Shown: piece after piece, positions 1 through 11,513 of the stretch
Layout: every line of letters starts with the position of its first letter
How positions within the stretch are numbered: position 1 is the stretch's first letter
DNA from: Odobenus rosmarus divergens
Lineage: Eukaryota; Chordata; Mammalia; Carnivora; Odobenidae
Length of the DNA: 64,000 nt
Assembly (NCBI RefSeq): GCF_000321225.1
Contig: NW_004450583.1
Coordinates: forward strand, 1,485,074-1,549,073
Direction of reading: 5' to 3'
Program-made: the position numbers and the translations under genes
Notes under the pieces: model-generated
Seen by the model: only the letters and a program-made list of their open reading frames with translations
Told to the model about the DNA's origin: nothing
Databases searched by the model: none

Positions 1-1235
1 GATAAACTACATCTAGATTTAGTAGTTGATAACATTTTGCCATTTTTACTTCACTTTAATTTTTTTAAGTATTCTAAAGTAAATTATATATATCACGCCA
101 TTTTACCCCTAAATACTTGAGAAGAAACCTCTAAAATTAAGGACATGTACCTTATCAAATAATAATTCCTAATGTTATCTCAATCCTGTTTTAATAGTTC
201 AATTAATTCAATTAATTCAGTTAATTCAAAGAAATAATCAAATTTCTCTAATTGTCTGAAAAATGCCTTTCTTGAATGGTTTGTTAAAAACAAAATTCAG
301 TAAAGGTCTATACATTGCTCTTGGTTATTTTTCCCCTCCCCAAGTTATCATGACACTGATTTATTGAAGAGACCAAGCTATTTGTCCTGTAGAATGTCCT
401 ACTTTATGGATTTGTCCATTTACTTTCTCATTGTATCATTTAACTTGTTCTCCTATCCTCTGTATCTTCTGTAGACTGCAGTTATTGAATCAAAGTTTTG
501 ACTAATTAATGTTAAAAATGCGGTCAGAAAACTTTATAGGTGGTGCTGTGTCCTTTATACTGCATCATAATGGAAGGCACAGAATATTTGGTGATTCCAG
601 TATCAATGATGAAAACTGATAAGATCAATCACTGAGTTTTAAGGTGATGACAGCTTGATCCTTCCATTATAAAGTTACACTTTGCCCCCCGTGACCGGCA
701 TATAATCTGTGATATTTTGATTCCATGAAATACTCAGCTTCCTGTCATTCTTTTATCTAATAAATTTAGCATCCATTGATGATCCTTGCCTGAATAAATT
801 TCATTAGGGATTGCAAAATGGTGATTTTTCTGAATCTATACATTTATTAGCAGTGATGCTTCTCTGCAGAAGAGCTTTTCTGAAAGGTATTGTTTCAATT
901 AAAAACACAACCACCAGTATGTTCCTTAGGTTTCAAATGATTGTCTTTCTTTGCTGGGGTCAAAACACCTGAACTCACTGTGACAGCTACAGTAAAAACA
1001 TGCACTACATCTTCTTTATTCTAACTTGTGAAGTGTGTTGACATTATGCTGCCTTTTTTTTTTTCATGGCAAGGGAAAAAAAAGAAACCTTTTTTGGTGT
1101 AAGAATAAAAATTGAACTATGTGGGTATATTGAGATAATTGTATAAAAAGAAGACTGTTTGAATGAGTTTCAAAATGGATTATTTCTTCATTACCTAGCA
1201 CTTTATAATTAACTGTTCTTTTTTTTTTATTTCAG
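1..1235 (+). other. ADK: Intron (3' part) upstream of the ADK microexon
   Basis: AT-rich intronic sequence with no coding signal. It ends in a strong acceptor: a pyrimidine tract at 1215-1233 followed by CAG at 1233-1235. A short relic of an ancient minus-strand L1 lies at about 764-836. T and A runs near 1055-1085 are low complexity. Nothing else is recognisable. Confidence 0.85.
764..836 (-). mobile_element. Ancient L1 3'-region relic (short)
   Basis: About 70 bases resemble a widespread old mammalian L1 3' region (the stretch with ATCCATTGATGATCCTTGCC and TTGCAAAATGGTGATTTTTC). It is the same repeat type as the longer relics at 6990-7505 and 30930-31380. Family is recognised from memory only. 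Confidence 0.45.
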
Positions 1236-1271
1236 GAAGCTGCCACTTTTGCTAGAGAGCAAGGCTTTGAG
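1236..1271 (+). CDS. ADK: Adenosine kinase, 36-nt internal exon
   Basis: This exon encodes 12 residues, EAATFAREQGFE, of adenosine kinase, the PfkB/ribokinase-family enzyme that phosphorylates adenosine to AMP using ATP in cytosol or nucleus. The exon is bounded by TTTCAG before 1236 and GTGAGT at 1272-1277, in phase 0 on both sides. By remembered human short-isoform numbering it covers residues 226-237. The first codon, GAA, is the glutamate of the family's NXXE motif, whose asparagine must lie on the preceding exon outside this window. The motif helps position Mg2+ and phosphate. All 12 residues match the human protein as I recall it. Published descriptions of ADK include a smallest exon of 36 nt, which fits. 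The length is a multiple of three, so skipping it would keep the frame. Exon number is probably 7, not certain. Confidence 0.95.
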
Positions 1272-1299
1272 GTGAGTTAACCCACAATTGCACACTAAA

Positions 1300-1780
1300 C
1301 AGATCCTAAAGGTTTTTTCTAGCTGATAATGAAGTTCTTTTGGACAGTGATTGATGTGCTATTATACTCTCAGAGCCTCGCAGCAGTTGCCATGGAAACT
1401 TGGCAGTCGTCATGGTTTCTTTGTTCTGCCAGCACAGTGTTATGACGCACTCTGCTAGGTCTGCACCCAACATCGCCTACAGATGTTATTTATTGAATTT
1501 TGAAAAGCCTCTTGGGAAGCCAAGAGGTTGGGCACGGTTTCAAGCTGCCTCTGCAGATATGGGGCCTGTCAGTTTGTTCAGTTAAAAAGCTACCTCATTA
1601 GCTGTATTACATTTCATAAGGATTCACTGCTAAAGCAGTGGTGGAGCAAGACTAAATAGTGAAATATAATGTCATTTAAATAATTTCACCCCTACCACAT
1701 GTAGATTATCATTATGCAAATTAATTTCCAAAAGGTTGTACTTAACAGTTGTTATGAACTGATTAATTTAAATCCTGCTC
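1300..1780. promoter_or_regulatory. Candidate conserved noncoding segment with RFX X-box
   Basis: This repeat-free segment just downstream of the microexon carries GTTGCCATGGAAAC at 1386-1399, close to the palindromic X-box bound by RFX factors. It also has a CRE-like TGACGCAC near 1442 and an octamer-type ATGCAAAT at 1714-1721 followed by TTAATTT. The composition is less AT-rich than the flanks. Function is inferred from motifs and lack of repeats; no alignment was available. Confidence 0.35.
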
Positions 1781-1812
1781 ATATAAACTTCCTGTTTTAA
1801 TCCTTTTCTTCC

Positions 1813-1845
1813 ATCTCTCTCTCTCTCTCTTTTTTTTTTTTTTTG
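1813..1845. repeat. (TC)n / poly-T simple repeat
   Basis: A run of CT dinucleotides is followed by about 17 T residues. It is low complexity, with no visible SINE attached. Confidence 0.8.
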
Positions 1846-1849
1846 GATA

Positions 1850-4082
1850 GCATAAAACATCTATTAATTTTCTGAAACCAGGTATCAATAATTGGCTTTA
1901 ATTTCTAGGTCCTGATTCTGTTTTCCCAGTGGAAGTATTAGTTGTCAAGATTCAAAACTCCATGTGGTGGTTGTTGGCAAAATTAGGATAACAGACAAGA
2001 CCATGTTTTTATCTATATAATATCCATCTTCTAGTTGATTATTAGAAAACACTGACTTTAATCTGAACCCAGGTTAACTGACAGAGAATTCATAAACTGA
2101 GTTTATAAGTTTTATAAGCATCATATTTATTGAGCCAGAACTATGTAGAATGCTATGTTCTCTACAGCAACTTGGAATGTTGCATGGTAGTAATTTTTAA
2201 AAATTAAACTGACTAGAGCTGGAATATAGAAACTCTTTCTTTATTTACATGCTCAGCATTGTCTACCATCTAGAGAAGCTGTGAGCATTGATTAGATGTA
2301 TCAGTAAGCTCATTTTGAACTCTTTAGAGAAAAGTGTTGTATGAATTTGTGATGGAACTATTATTTAAATGTACTAAAGGCAGATTCATTATCAAGCAAC
2401 AAAGTAATACATGTGCATGTTACCCATGTCATAGGACGTGACAACCAGACATAAAGCTTCCTCTTCTTGGAGGAAGACAGTAGCTTCTGGTATACATATT
2501 CTATGAAAAAACCATATCAGGGCAGAAAAGCTTGCCTCAAAATACTTGATTATTAGAACTATGATAGCTGCTTGGGAGTTATCTTTTTTTGTTTTAATAT
2601 ATTCTTACAAATATAGGGTTGAGTCACATGTAGAAGGAATAAAAATTTCCAAGTAATTGTTGAATCTAATTTAAATTTCACTTTGTAATTTACCAAACTG
2701 GTAATTGGTATTCATAAGTAAATATACTCAGGGTAATATTCAATGTAAACATCAAATGTTTTGATCATGAAAATATAAGTACATGTTTTCAGTCATATCT
2801 TAAGGTTTCACTAATGTTAAGTTTTAGTATTAACAATCAATACTCTCTGTTGTTACATCAATATTCTCCATAGATAAGAGCTTGTCCAGTGTAAATTTAT
2901 AGCTTGTTTTCAGTGCTAACATTAAAAAATATATTTTAGTTCTAGAAAATAACTGGTTTTGTATATGCTTAGAAATATAACATGTTACATAACAAATGAT
3001 CGTAGTACCTGCAGATAATTTTAAATAGTTTATCAAACCCAAATTTGTACTTTTATTGCCCACTTGAGCTACATGCTTTGAATATGCTTGGTTTAAATTC
3101 AGTCTTAGTGACAAAATACTTTTTCTATTTTCTACTAACCGGCACTGTATTAACCTTTCTATTAGTTCTTATTTACCAATTCTAGAATTTTTTTTTAACC
3201 ATAAATCTGCCATAATTGATTACAGCATATAAACAAAGTGATGATGTTTATAATAGTATATCTTATTACCTTCTAACGTAGCAAAACTACTCGGTTGGTG
3301 ATGTTGACAGTGATAGTTAGATTAGGTAAAGCGCACCGTGTCTTGATGTCACCCTTCATGGGTTCCCTAAAATACTACCAGCATTGCAAAATATGTAAGA
3401 GCCATGAGTAGAATATTTTTGTTATTAAATATAATCCATATATGGAATGCTATCTAGGGGAACTCAGCGATTTTTAAAATGTCATTAAAGTTTCCTTAGT
3501 CCATTAGACAGTAATAGGAAAGCCTAGGTTTGAAACTTGGTGTTTTTAAAGAATCAAACAAGAATAAATCACTTTATCTTAATGGTTTAATACCTATAGA
3601 AATGTGTCAGTGCTCTCTGGTCTACTGTGACAAATGAGACAAAATCTGCATTTTATCCCTCTCAACCTTAATTTTACCTCTAAATGGGGACATGCATGAG
3701 GAAAGAAATGAAAAGATTAAAAAGAAAGGTGAGCATTTTTTTTCTTTCTACCAGCTCTGCTGTCGTACCCTCATTTTCTCTTATAAATCCCAATCAGTTC
3801 CTAAAGCCACTGAATATTGCCACTAGTGATATGTCTGTTAACAGACCAGTCCAAATGCCTCTAAAAATAACCAGTGTTTATTCATCAGGAAATATCTTCA
3901 GTGGCATTGTTTATGATATTCTGGTTAGCTTCTCTGCAAATTTTAGATAATCTTTCTTTTTAAAAAAATCTTTAATCTTTAAAATGAATTGGGCAATTTT
4001 TAGTAAGAAGAGGCAGCTTAGGAGGGCACTGGAGAATGAGATAAAAACTGAAGCTGGGCAGAGCACAAAGCAGAAGAGAGAG
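1850..4082. other. Intron interior, no recognisable element
   Basis: AT-rich noncoding DNA with scattered short open frames that show no coding character. No SINE or clear L1 is seen on either strand. It may hold very old repeats that cannot be recognised by eye. Confidence 0.6.
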
Positions 4083-4097
4083 GATATATATATATAC

Positions 4098-4128
<31 letters not shown>
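4083..4128. repeat. (TA)n microsatellite
   Basis: Alternating TA interrupted by ACATA and GTA, about 45 bp. It is self-complementary and so prone to cruciform formation and length variation. Confidence 0.9.
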
Positions 4129-4715
4129 AGAGATAGAAAATTGCATAGTGCCTGATTTAAATGACAGACCTGCTAAGAATTTAAAATGACAATTCTTGAG
4201 GTAAAAAGTTTCATGAGGCCTTTTATTATTCTGGAAAATCAGTTCAGACTGCAGTGTGTTTTTAAATCTACTTTATCTTGAACTGAAGCGATTAAAGGTT
4301 TTATATTTTTAGAACCTAAATAAAAATAACTTAAAAATATGTTTCATTATGAAACCTTTTATAAAAGCTGTATTGAAAATTGATTTAAATTAAATAAAGA
4401 AAATACCTCCAAAGCCTAAATATAATATTCTTTGTATTTTCATTCTTTGTGCAATGGACTCTATGCCAAATGATGAAGATAATTCATACCTTCTCTACTG
4501 GGTCATTTATTCAGTTTACTCCAAGCAACAAATTTTAATTTCATTTTAGATCTCTAAGATTTATTACTTCTGATCATAGAGGAAACAAAGCAATCCTTTT
4601 CCCTTTTCCAACTTTCCCCACAGCCCCTGACTCTATCCAGAGGATCTCAAACTTGTAATCTTTCTTTGACCGTTGATGACTCTATCATCTTATACCACTG
4701 AGACAGGAAAGTATT

Positions 4716-4928
4716 GAATTGTGTTATCCAATATGGCATCCATTAGCCACATATGGCTATTTAAATTCAAATTAATTAAAATTAAATAAAATTTAAAATT
4801 CAGTTCCTAAATCTCAATAGGCATATTTCAAATGCACTCTATAGCCTATGTAGCTAGGGACTACCATATTAGACAGTGCAGATATAGAACATATCCATCA
4901 TCACAGAAAATTCCATTGATCAACACTG
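4716..4928 (+). mobile_element. hAT-type nonautonomous DNA transposon relic
   Basis: The sequence is quasi-palindromic. TAGCCACATATGGCTA near the left is echoed by TAGCTAGGGACTACCATATT near the right, with an AATTAATTAAAATTAAATAA core and the outer signature GATATAGAACATATCCATCA. This matches a common mammalian hAT-Charlie-like family recognised from memory; the exact family name is not asserted. Ends are approximate and target duplications are not clear. Confidence 0.6.
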
Positions 4929-5184
4929 GATAGAAAGTCCACAGAGTATTCAGGAGGTATTGATTCCCAAAGAATTCTCCTAAGATTTTTCTAAGGTTCT
5001 TGTGTTCCTCACAAATACAAAGAATACAATGAACGATCATCCAGAGTTTCTGGAAATAAGACACTATGTTAGGTCCTGCTGGCTAAGAGAGTACAATGCT
5101 GCTTTTCTAGGTGACTGAGTCCCAAAAGAGGACAGTTTTAAAAGAGTAAATTAACAGAAAGAGAAAGGTAGTCTTTTAATGCTC

Positions 5185-5680
5185 TTCATTTCGTCATTTA
5201 TTCATTCAGTAAATATTTACTGAGCACTAACTCTGTGCCTAACACTTTGATAGACCCTGAAGACAAGACAGAAATGACCAGAGAGTATACTGTGAAAGAG
5301 AACATGGGAGGGGTTCCTATTTTTTAGATGCGATAGTCATGGAATGACTCTCTGAGGAAAGCAAAACTTGAAAAATACGGATATTTAGCATTGACAGAAA
5401 AAAGCAAAACAAACAAACAACAGGGAAACAAATTTCAAACAGAGGGAACAAGAGCACATAGGCCCAAAAGGGAAAGAGCATAAGGTACTGTGTACTCCAA
5501 GAACTGACAGAAGGCCAGTGTGACTGGAATGAAGTAAGCGAGGGGGAGGTAGTAGGAGATAAGACTGGAGACTGACACGTCATGTGAACACCATAATTAT
5601 TATAGGAGGTTCTGTTTGGAAGACAAAAGAATGTGATATGGTTAAGTGAGGCAGTGTGTGGGAACACCACAATTGGTATT
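5185..5680 (+). repeat. Ancient mammalian interspersed repeat ('ACTGAGCACTAACTCTGTGCC' type)
   Basis: The block starts with the common motif ATTCATTCAGTAAATATTTACTGAGCAC (split here for length: ATTCATTCAGTAAATATTT, then ACTGAGCAC). It runs on through a purine-rich body (ACAGAGGGAACAAGAGCACA, GGAGATAAGACTGGAGAC) seen in several other copies here (26525-26940, 37690-38330, 53430-53930). It is old and degenerate; the family name is not asserted. Confidence 0.45.
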
Positions 5681-5829
5681 CTATAGGAGTAGGTAGATTA
5701 TGACAGTATTAACATTTGTATCATCAGCTTGTTAAAAATGGAAAGAAGAGAGTGTTTTCTTTAATTTGGAAGACAATGCTAAATTTAAGTGTGTAATCAG
5801 CAGTGACAATAAAAGCATAATTTAACATT

Positions 5830-6060
5830 TATAAAATGCCTCACAGTTTATATAAAACCTTTTCCAACATATGATTAATACATTTAATATTCACACAAAA
5901 CTTTTGGGGGTAGGTAGGGCGTGTATTACCATATCAGTTCAGCAGATAAAAAAAAATAGGCTACATGACTTGTTCAAGGTCACACGTAGCTAATATAACA
6001 TGGAGCCAGAACCAGAGCTTAAAGAGTCTCATACTCTTTATATACTACACTTCTTTCTTA
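5830..6060 (+). repeat. MIR-like ancient SINE relic
   Basis: It contains the MIR-type core TGACTTGTTCAAGGTCACAC and the downstream AGCCAGAACCAGAGCTTAAA. It is heavily diverged with approximate boundaries. Confidence 0.5.
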
Positions 6061-6329
6061 CTCACATCCTAACATATTGGAGGAGGAGATTAGATTTCCA
6101 AATGACCTTGGAAAATGAGAAATATCTTAGAAATCAAAAATTGAAAATCACTAGGGTAAAATACAAGCCAGAATAATTAAGAGAAAAAAAACAGCAAACT
6201 TAAATTCAAGATCAGTAATGACTTGTGCATGTGGCAGAAAAATTATTTCAGTTGAACATGCTATAGTTTTGTGATAACAACAGGAAGCACACTGCCGGAA
6301 TTCAAAAAGCAGTACAATCTGTGGATAGC

Positions 6330-6560
6330 ATGGAATATTGATTAAGAGTGTAATTTCTGGAGTCAGACTTCGTGGATGCTAGCCCTGGTTCCACCACTTA
6401 GTATATTTGTGACCTTAGGAAGCTTCTTAACCTCTCTGTGACTCAGTTTATTCCCCTACAAAATGAGGATATAGGAATAATACCTACTGCCTGTAGAAGT
6501 TAAGATTTAGTGAGCACTTCAGAGCTATATACATGGCTCATAGCTAAATTGTATGAGCTT
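6330..6560 (+). repeat. MIR (mammalian-wide interspersed repeat)
   Basis: The characteristic order of MIR segments is visible: GATTAAGAGTGTAATTTCTGGAGTCAGAC, then CCTGGTTCCACCACTTAG, GTGACCTTAGGAAG, TTAACCTCTCTGTGACTCAG and ACAAAATGAGGAT. It is tRNA-derived, very old and in sense orientation. (The first motif spans 6343-6371.). Confidence 0.8.
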
Positions 6561-6989
6561 TCTTCTACTCCTACCCCCTTTTTCCTTTCTCTCCTCCCTT
6601 ATTAGATACCATACTTGAATTCCCAATACTCAAAACTCTTAAGGGCCTTTCTAGAGATTTTGGGATATGACACTTTTGGAGAGCATTAAAATGATGGTCA
6701 TTAGAGGAAAGAAATTAGTATTTATTAAGTACTTAGCATGTGCTAAATATTGCATTAAGGTCTTCCACTTACCTCATCTTCGTTCATCCTCACAACAATT
6801 ATTTTCAAGTTTTTTTACACTTACAAAATTTGCAAAAATAGTACACTAAGCTTTCCCTAATGTAACATCTTACACAAATGAAGGTATAATGATCAAAACA
6901 AGGAAGTTAACATTAGTATGCTACCAGTAACTGAACTACAGCCTTTATTCTGATTTCACCAGTTTCTCCTTAATTTCCTTTTTCTGTTT

Positions 6990-7505
6990 GAGAATCTAAC
7001 CCAGGAAAACAAATTGCATTTATTTGTCATGTCTCCTTTGTCTCTTCCTATCTGTGACAGTTTCTCATTCTTTCCTTGTTCATGATCTTAATCCTTTTGA
7101 AGAGTACTTGCCAATTATTTTATAGATGCCCCTCAATTTGAGTTTCTCTGATATTTTCTGTTAATTAAGTTGAGGTTATGCATTTTGCCAGAAATATCAC
7201 AGAAGTGAGTTGCACTTCTCAGTGTATCATATTGGGCACGCACATGATGTCCCGTTGTCTTAATGTTGATGATGTTCACTTTCATCACTGGGTTAAGGTG
7301 ATGTTTGCCAGTTTATTTTTTGTAAAGTTACTATTTTCTCAGTATTTATTAAATATCTTGGAGGTGATATTTGGGGACTATGCAAATATCTCATTTCACC
7401 TACTAATCTATAATGAGAAGTATCTTAGGGGAGATACTTTGAGACTATGCAAATATCCTGATTCTCTTCAAACTTCTGCCCACTATTTGGGCATATTTCT
7501 TTCCC
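6990..7505 (-). mobile_element. Ancient L1 3'-region relic
   Basis: It carries the typical series TGAGTTTCTCTGATATTTTC, GAGGTTATGCATTTTGCCAG, ACATGATGTCCCG and GGAGATACTTTGAGACTATG found in old L1 3' ends read antisense. A 154-codon open frame here is an artefact of this repeat and the SINE beside it. Confidence 0.6.
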
Positions 7506-7512
7506 AACATCA

Positions 7513-7722
7513 TTTTTTTTTAAAGATTTTATTTGAGAGAGACACAGAGAGAGAGACCGTGCAGGGCAAGGGGCAAAGGGAGAGGGAGCAACAATCTTTA
7601 AGCAGACCCCACTCTGAGCCCAGAGCCCGAGGCAGGGCTTGATCCCATGACCCTGAGATCACAAACTGAGCTGAAACCAAGAGTCAGATGCTCAACTCAC
7701 TGTGCCCCTCAGGCACACCCCC
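7513..7722 (-). mobile_element. CAN-SINE, older subtype
   Basis: Reverse-complement CAN-SINE: T-run, AAAGATTTTATTTGAGAGAG, purine body, GATCCCATGACCCTGAGATC, and a degraded tRNA-like head at 7690-7722. No clear target duplication. Divergence indicates an old insertion. Confidence 0.9.
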
Positions 7723-9160
7723 TCCAGTGTCTTTTAACATAAATATTTTCTTAGATTTGTAGATGAGGAAATGGAGCCTCATAGAGTTTTATTTACCTGC
7801 TCAAGGTGCACACATCTAGGTGTGTCACACTCTCAAGTCCCTTGTAATTTCATAATTCTGCTAAGATATTAGCCCAAGTATAAGGGAGAAGAATCTATAG
7901 GGAAGTGTAGGTAGCTGCAGAACTAGAAATATTTAGCTTTGAGAAGACAAAATTGAGGTTTTAAGAAAAGTTTTCATACTAGATGGGAATCAGCTATTGA
8001 GGCCAAAGCAATGGCTCCTCGAAGGCATAGTTAAGAAATTTAGATTTGGTGTTCACGGACAGTGATCCCAGAGTGACAGATGAGTTTCATATGAACTGTG
8101 GACATGGATACAATTAGAATAAAGTTTAACCATCCTGTAAAGATTTGTGTTTTATATTTGGGAAGTTTATTTCAATCTTGAATTGCCATTTTTATAAGAT
8201 TTCGTTTGAGACATAAGAAAGGTTTTTTTGATTAGGTTACCAAAACTCCCATAAAAAAGTACATATATCTTCCCACTGGCTTGGTACAAGACAACCGTAG
8301 ATTCTCATTCTTAATTTATTTCTTATACCACAATGAAGAAAGACCTCTATTTAAAAAACATTACGTACATGGTATTCTGCTCCCAAGATGATAAAGTGAA
8401 TGTGTTTCTGGGCTTTACCTCTTTATCTTTATTAAATATGATTGTACTCAATCATAAGCAAAACTCTGACAGTTGTAAAACTTAAGTGTGGTAAGGAGAT
8501 TGGGAGAATATATGTCAGTCATTTTAATTAAATGTATACATTTATTTGAGAGAGTGAAAACATTGTCATGTGCCTTTTTTTATTTTATTTTTTTGTCCTT
8601 TCAGCTGTTACTAGTCATTTCTAATAGTCCTTCCCCAAAAACTGAGGGAATTTCTTTTCTTATATTGTCAGAGTTCAGGCTTAGTTTTGTTCTAAAATAG
8701 GCAACCAAAAGTGAAATAGTCAGCGTGTTTGAAAGGTCAGCAGCATTGTCTTACCACACATGGCTGTTCTTTTCAGAAACAACAGTCATCTGGAATCATT
8801 ATGTTAGGTGTAGTAGAAGCTTAGCTTCATGTATCATCTGGAATTTCTTAAGTATGTAGTGGACAAACAACATACAAATATTTCACTAAAAATTTTCATA
8901 CCTTTAAAAATGTCATAGTTTCTGATGTTCATTGTAACCATTATGACTTGTCTACCTTGAGTACCTAAATTTTTCTGTCTTATATATTCTAATTAAACTT
9001 TCTTGATGCCACTCAGATATATTTCTCCTCTGGTCTGTGTCTCTCTCCATAACTGTTTGAAACTGCACAGTGATAGAGTACCAATAAAGCCCAAACCATG
9101 GATGATTAGAGGCCCACTGAATTCAAACATGGATTTTTAGATTACCTAAAATTGTTGAAA

Positions 9161-9172
9161 ACATGATTCTAG
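9161..9172. repeat. Target-site duplication, copy 1 (ACATGATTCTAG)
   Basis: First of three copies of the same target word. The others are at 9379-9390 and 9587-9597 (CCATGATTCTA), bracketing two consecutive SINEs. Confidence 0.9.
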
Positions 9173-9378
9173 GGGCAACTGGGTGGCTCAGTCAGTTGAG
9201 CATCCAACTCCTGGTTTCAGCTCAGGTTGTGATCTCATGGGTCGTCGGGTTGAGCCCCATGTCGGGCTTCATGCTCAGCTTAGAGTCTGTTTGGGATTCT
9301 CTCTCTCCACTCCCCTGCTCATGCATGCGTTCTCTCTTTCTCTCTCAAACAAACAAATAAATAAATCTTTAAAAAAAA
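9173..9378 (+). mobile_element. CAN-SINE, older subtype (first of serial pair)
   Basis: GGGCAACTGGGTGGCTCAGT head, GTTGAGCATCCAACTC older-type diagnostic region, CT-rich body and A-rich tail. It is flanked by ACATGATTCTAG on both sides. Confidence 0.95.
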
Positions 9379-9390
9379 ACATGATTCTAG

Positions 9391-9587
9391 GGGCGCCTGG
9401 GTGGCTCAGTTGCTAGGCGTCTGCCTTCAGCTCAGGTCATGGTTCCGGGGTCCTGGGATCGAGCCCCACGTCGGGCTACCTGCTCTGTGGGAAGCCTGCT
9501 TCTCCCGCTCCCCCTGCTTGTGTTCCCTCTCTCACTGTGTCTCTCTCTCTGTCAAATAAATAAATAAAATCCTTAAAAAAAAAAAAC
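9391..9587 (+). mobile_element. CAN-SINE, younger subtype (second of serial pair)
   Basis: GGGCGCCTGGGTGGCTCAGT head, TCTGCCTTCAGCTCAGGTCA, CTCCCCCTGCTTGTG body, and an AAATAAATAAAATCCTT tail with poly-A. It lies directly after the target word that ends the previous SINE and is followed by CCATGATTCTA. Confidence 0.95.
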
Positions 9588-10315
9588 CATGATTCTAAAA
9601 ATCCTACTGATAATAGTTCAAGAGTTAGATTTCAAGTCAGAACATTTATGATGTAAAACTTTGTGACCTATGTGATATGAAAAATAGCATCCAAGTTTCT
9701 AAAATTACCTTGTGGTTTTTTGTAATTTTATCTTTTTTAAATAAAATTAAGTCTATACGAAACAGCATCTCCTTCTCTCATTTTAGTTCTTTGAAAAAAT
9801 TGGCATTTTAGCAACATTATTTCCAGAGTCAGCATAATTCTCCAAACCTCTAAAATAATTAAATAGTCCTATTTTTCTTTAGAAATTCTCCTTAATTGGA
9901 AATTTGAAAATGGCTACTTGTTAATATTGAGAAATTATTGTTAATTTTTAAAAATATAGTAGTTATGTGGTTATGTTTAAGTCATTACCTTTCAGGGATA
10001 CATAATAAAACATTTACAGATAATATTATATTGTATCTGGGATTTGCTTCAAAATAATATGAAAGGTAAGTGAGTGAGACTATAGATGAAATAAAATTTA
10101 TCATAAATTTAAAATTGTTGCAACTTGATGGTGGGTTCCTTGGAGGCTATTGTACTATTTACTTTTGTATATCATTGAAATTTTAAAAGAGTAACTCCTA
10201 TAATAGGGGTGTGTATCTCTCCTATTTTGAACATGACAAGCTAAATCCTTAATCTACTAGTAAGTTTGCTTTATTGTACTGGTTATGAGAACTTTTTCCT
10301 CCTCTCTATTAATAG

Positions 10316-10462
<147 letters not shown>

Positions 10463-10509
10463 TAATGAAGATTAATCATTTATAACAGAATTCTATATTA
10501 TTTATATTA

Positions 10510-11513
10510 TAATTTATTTGAAAACAACATAATTCTTTTTTACCACCTTCGTACATTTTGCTTACCCTACCCCAACCCCTGCATCTGGCAACCACCAGTC
10601 TGTTCTCTGTATTTGTAAGTTCAGTTTTGCTTTGTTTTTTTTGTAGATTCCACATACCAGCAAGATCATACAGCATTTGTCTTTCTCTCTCTGAATGATT
10701 TCACTTGGCATAATGCACTCAGGGTTCATCCATTTTGTTTAAATGGCAGGATTTTCTTCTCTCTTTGTATGGCTGAATAATATTCTATCACACCACATTT
10801 TCTTTGTCCATTCATCCATCAGTGGACACTTAGCTATTGTCTTAGCTATTATAAATAATGTTGCAGTGAACATGGGGGTATAGAGTTAGTGTTTTTGTTT
10901 CTTTCAGACAAATACCCAGAAATGAAATTATGGATCATATGGTAGTTCTTTTTTTAATTTTTTGAGGAACTTCCATACTGTTTTCCATAGAGACTATACC
11001 AATTTAGAGTCCCACCAACAATGCACAAGTGTTCCCTTTTCTCCATGACCTCACCTACATTTATTTCTTATCTTTTTGATAATAGGCATTGTAACAGGTG
11101 TGAGGTGTTATCTCACTGTGGTTTTGATTTGCTTTTCCCTGATGATTACTACTGTTAAGCATCTTTTCATGTACTTGTTGGACATCCATAATAACGATCC
11201 AGTTTCATTCTTTTGCATGTGGCAGTTTTCCCAGCACCATTCATTGAAGACACTCCTTTCCAGGTGTCTGTTTTGATGCCAATACCATACTGATTTGATT
11301 ACTATATCTTTGTAATATAGTTTGAAATCAGGAAGTGTGATGCCTCCAGCCTCGTTCTTTCTCAAGATTGCTTTGACTATTAGGGGTCTTTTGTGGTTCT
11401 ATATAAATTTTAGGGTTGTTTGTTCTATTTCTGTGAAAATGTACCTTTCGTAGTGTTTTTATTTTAGTAAATATTCCTACCTTCTGTCTCAGTAGAAAAG
11501 ACTTCATTTTCAA
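10510..11513 (-). mobile_element. L1 3' end with ORF2 C-terminal remnant
   Basis: Read on the minus strand this is an L1 fragment. The ORF2 C-terminal part is at about 11200-11513, with peptide [14 protein letters not shown] then [13 protein letters not shown]. The 3' untranslated region is at 10510-11190, with antisense markers such as CACTTGGCATAATGCACTC and GGATCATATGGTAGTTC. The ORF2 frame is broken: two overlapping minus-strand frames share it near 11350. It is a dead copy. Confidence 0.85.

Larger units (their letters stand above)
1272..10315 (+). other. ADK: ADK intron, 9,044 bp
   Basis: The intron starts GTGAGT at 1272 and ends with a pyrimidine tract (TTTTTCCTCCTCTCTATT) and TAATAG before 10316. 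It is phase 0. It contains old MIR, L1 and hAT relics and only three SINEs, all beyond 7.5 kb. No internal exon is visible. Confidence 0.93.

Noticed and set aside
1400..1585. 61-codon plus-strand open frame after the microexon
   Set aside because: Overlaps a candidate regulatory segment. Starts 130 bp inside the intron with no acceptor. Not coding-like.
5317..5670. 117-codon minus-strand open frame
   Set aside because: Ser/Phe/Leu-rich translation of a purine-rich old repeat on the opposite strand. No gene context.
7178..7642. 154-codon plus-strand open frame
   Set aside because: It spans an antisense L1 relic and an antisense SINE. The C-terminal Arg/Glu-rich tail is the SINE's purine body.
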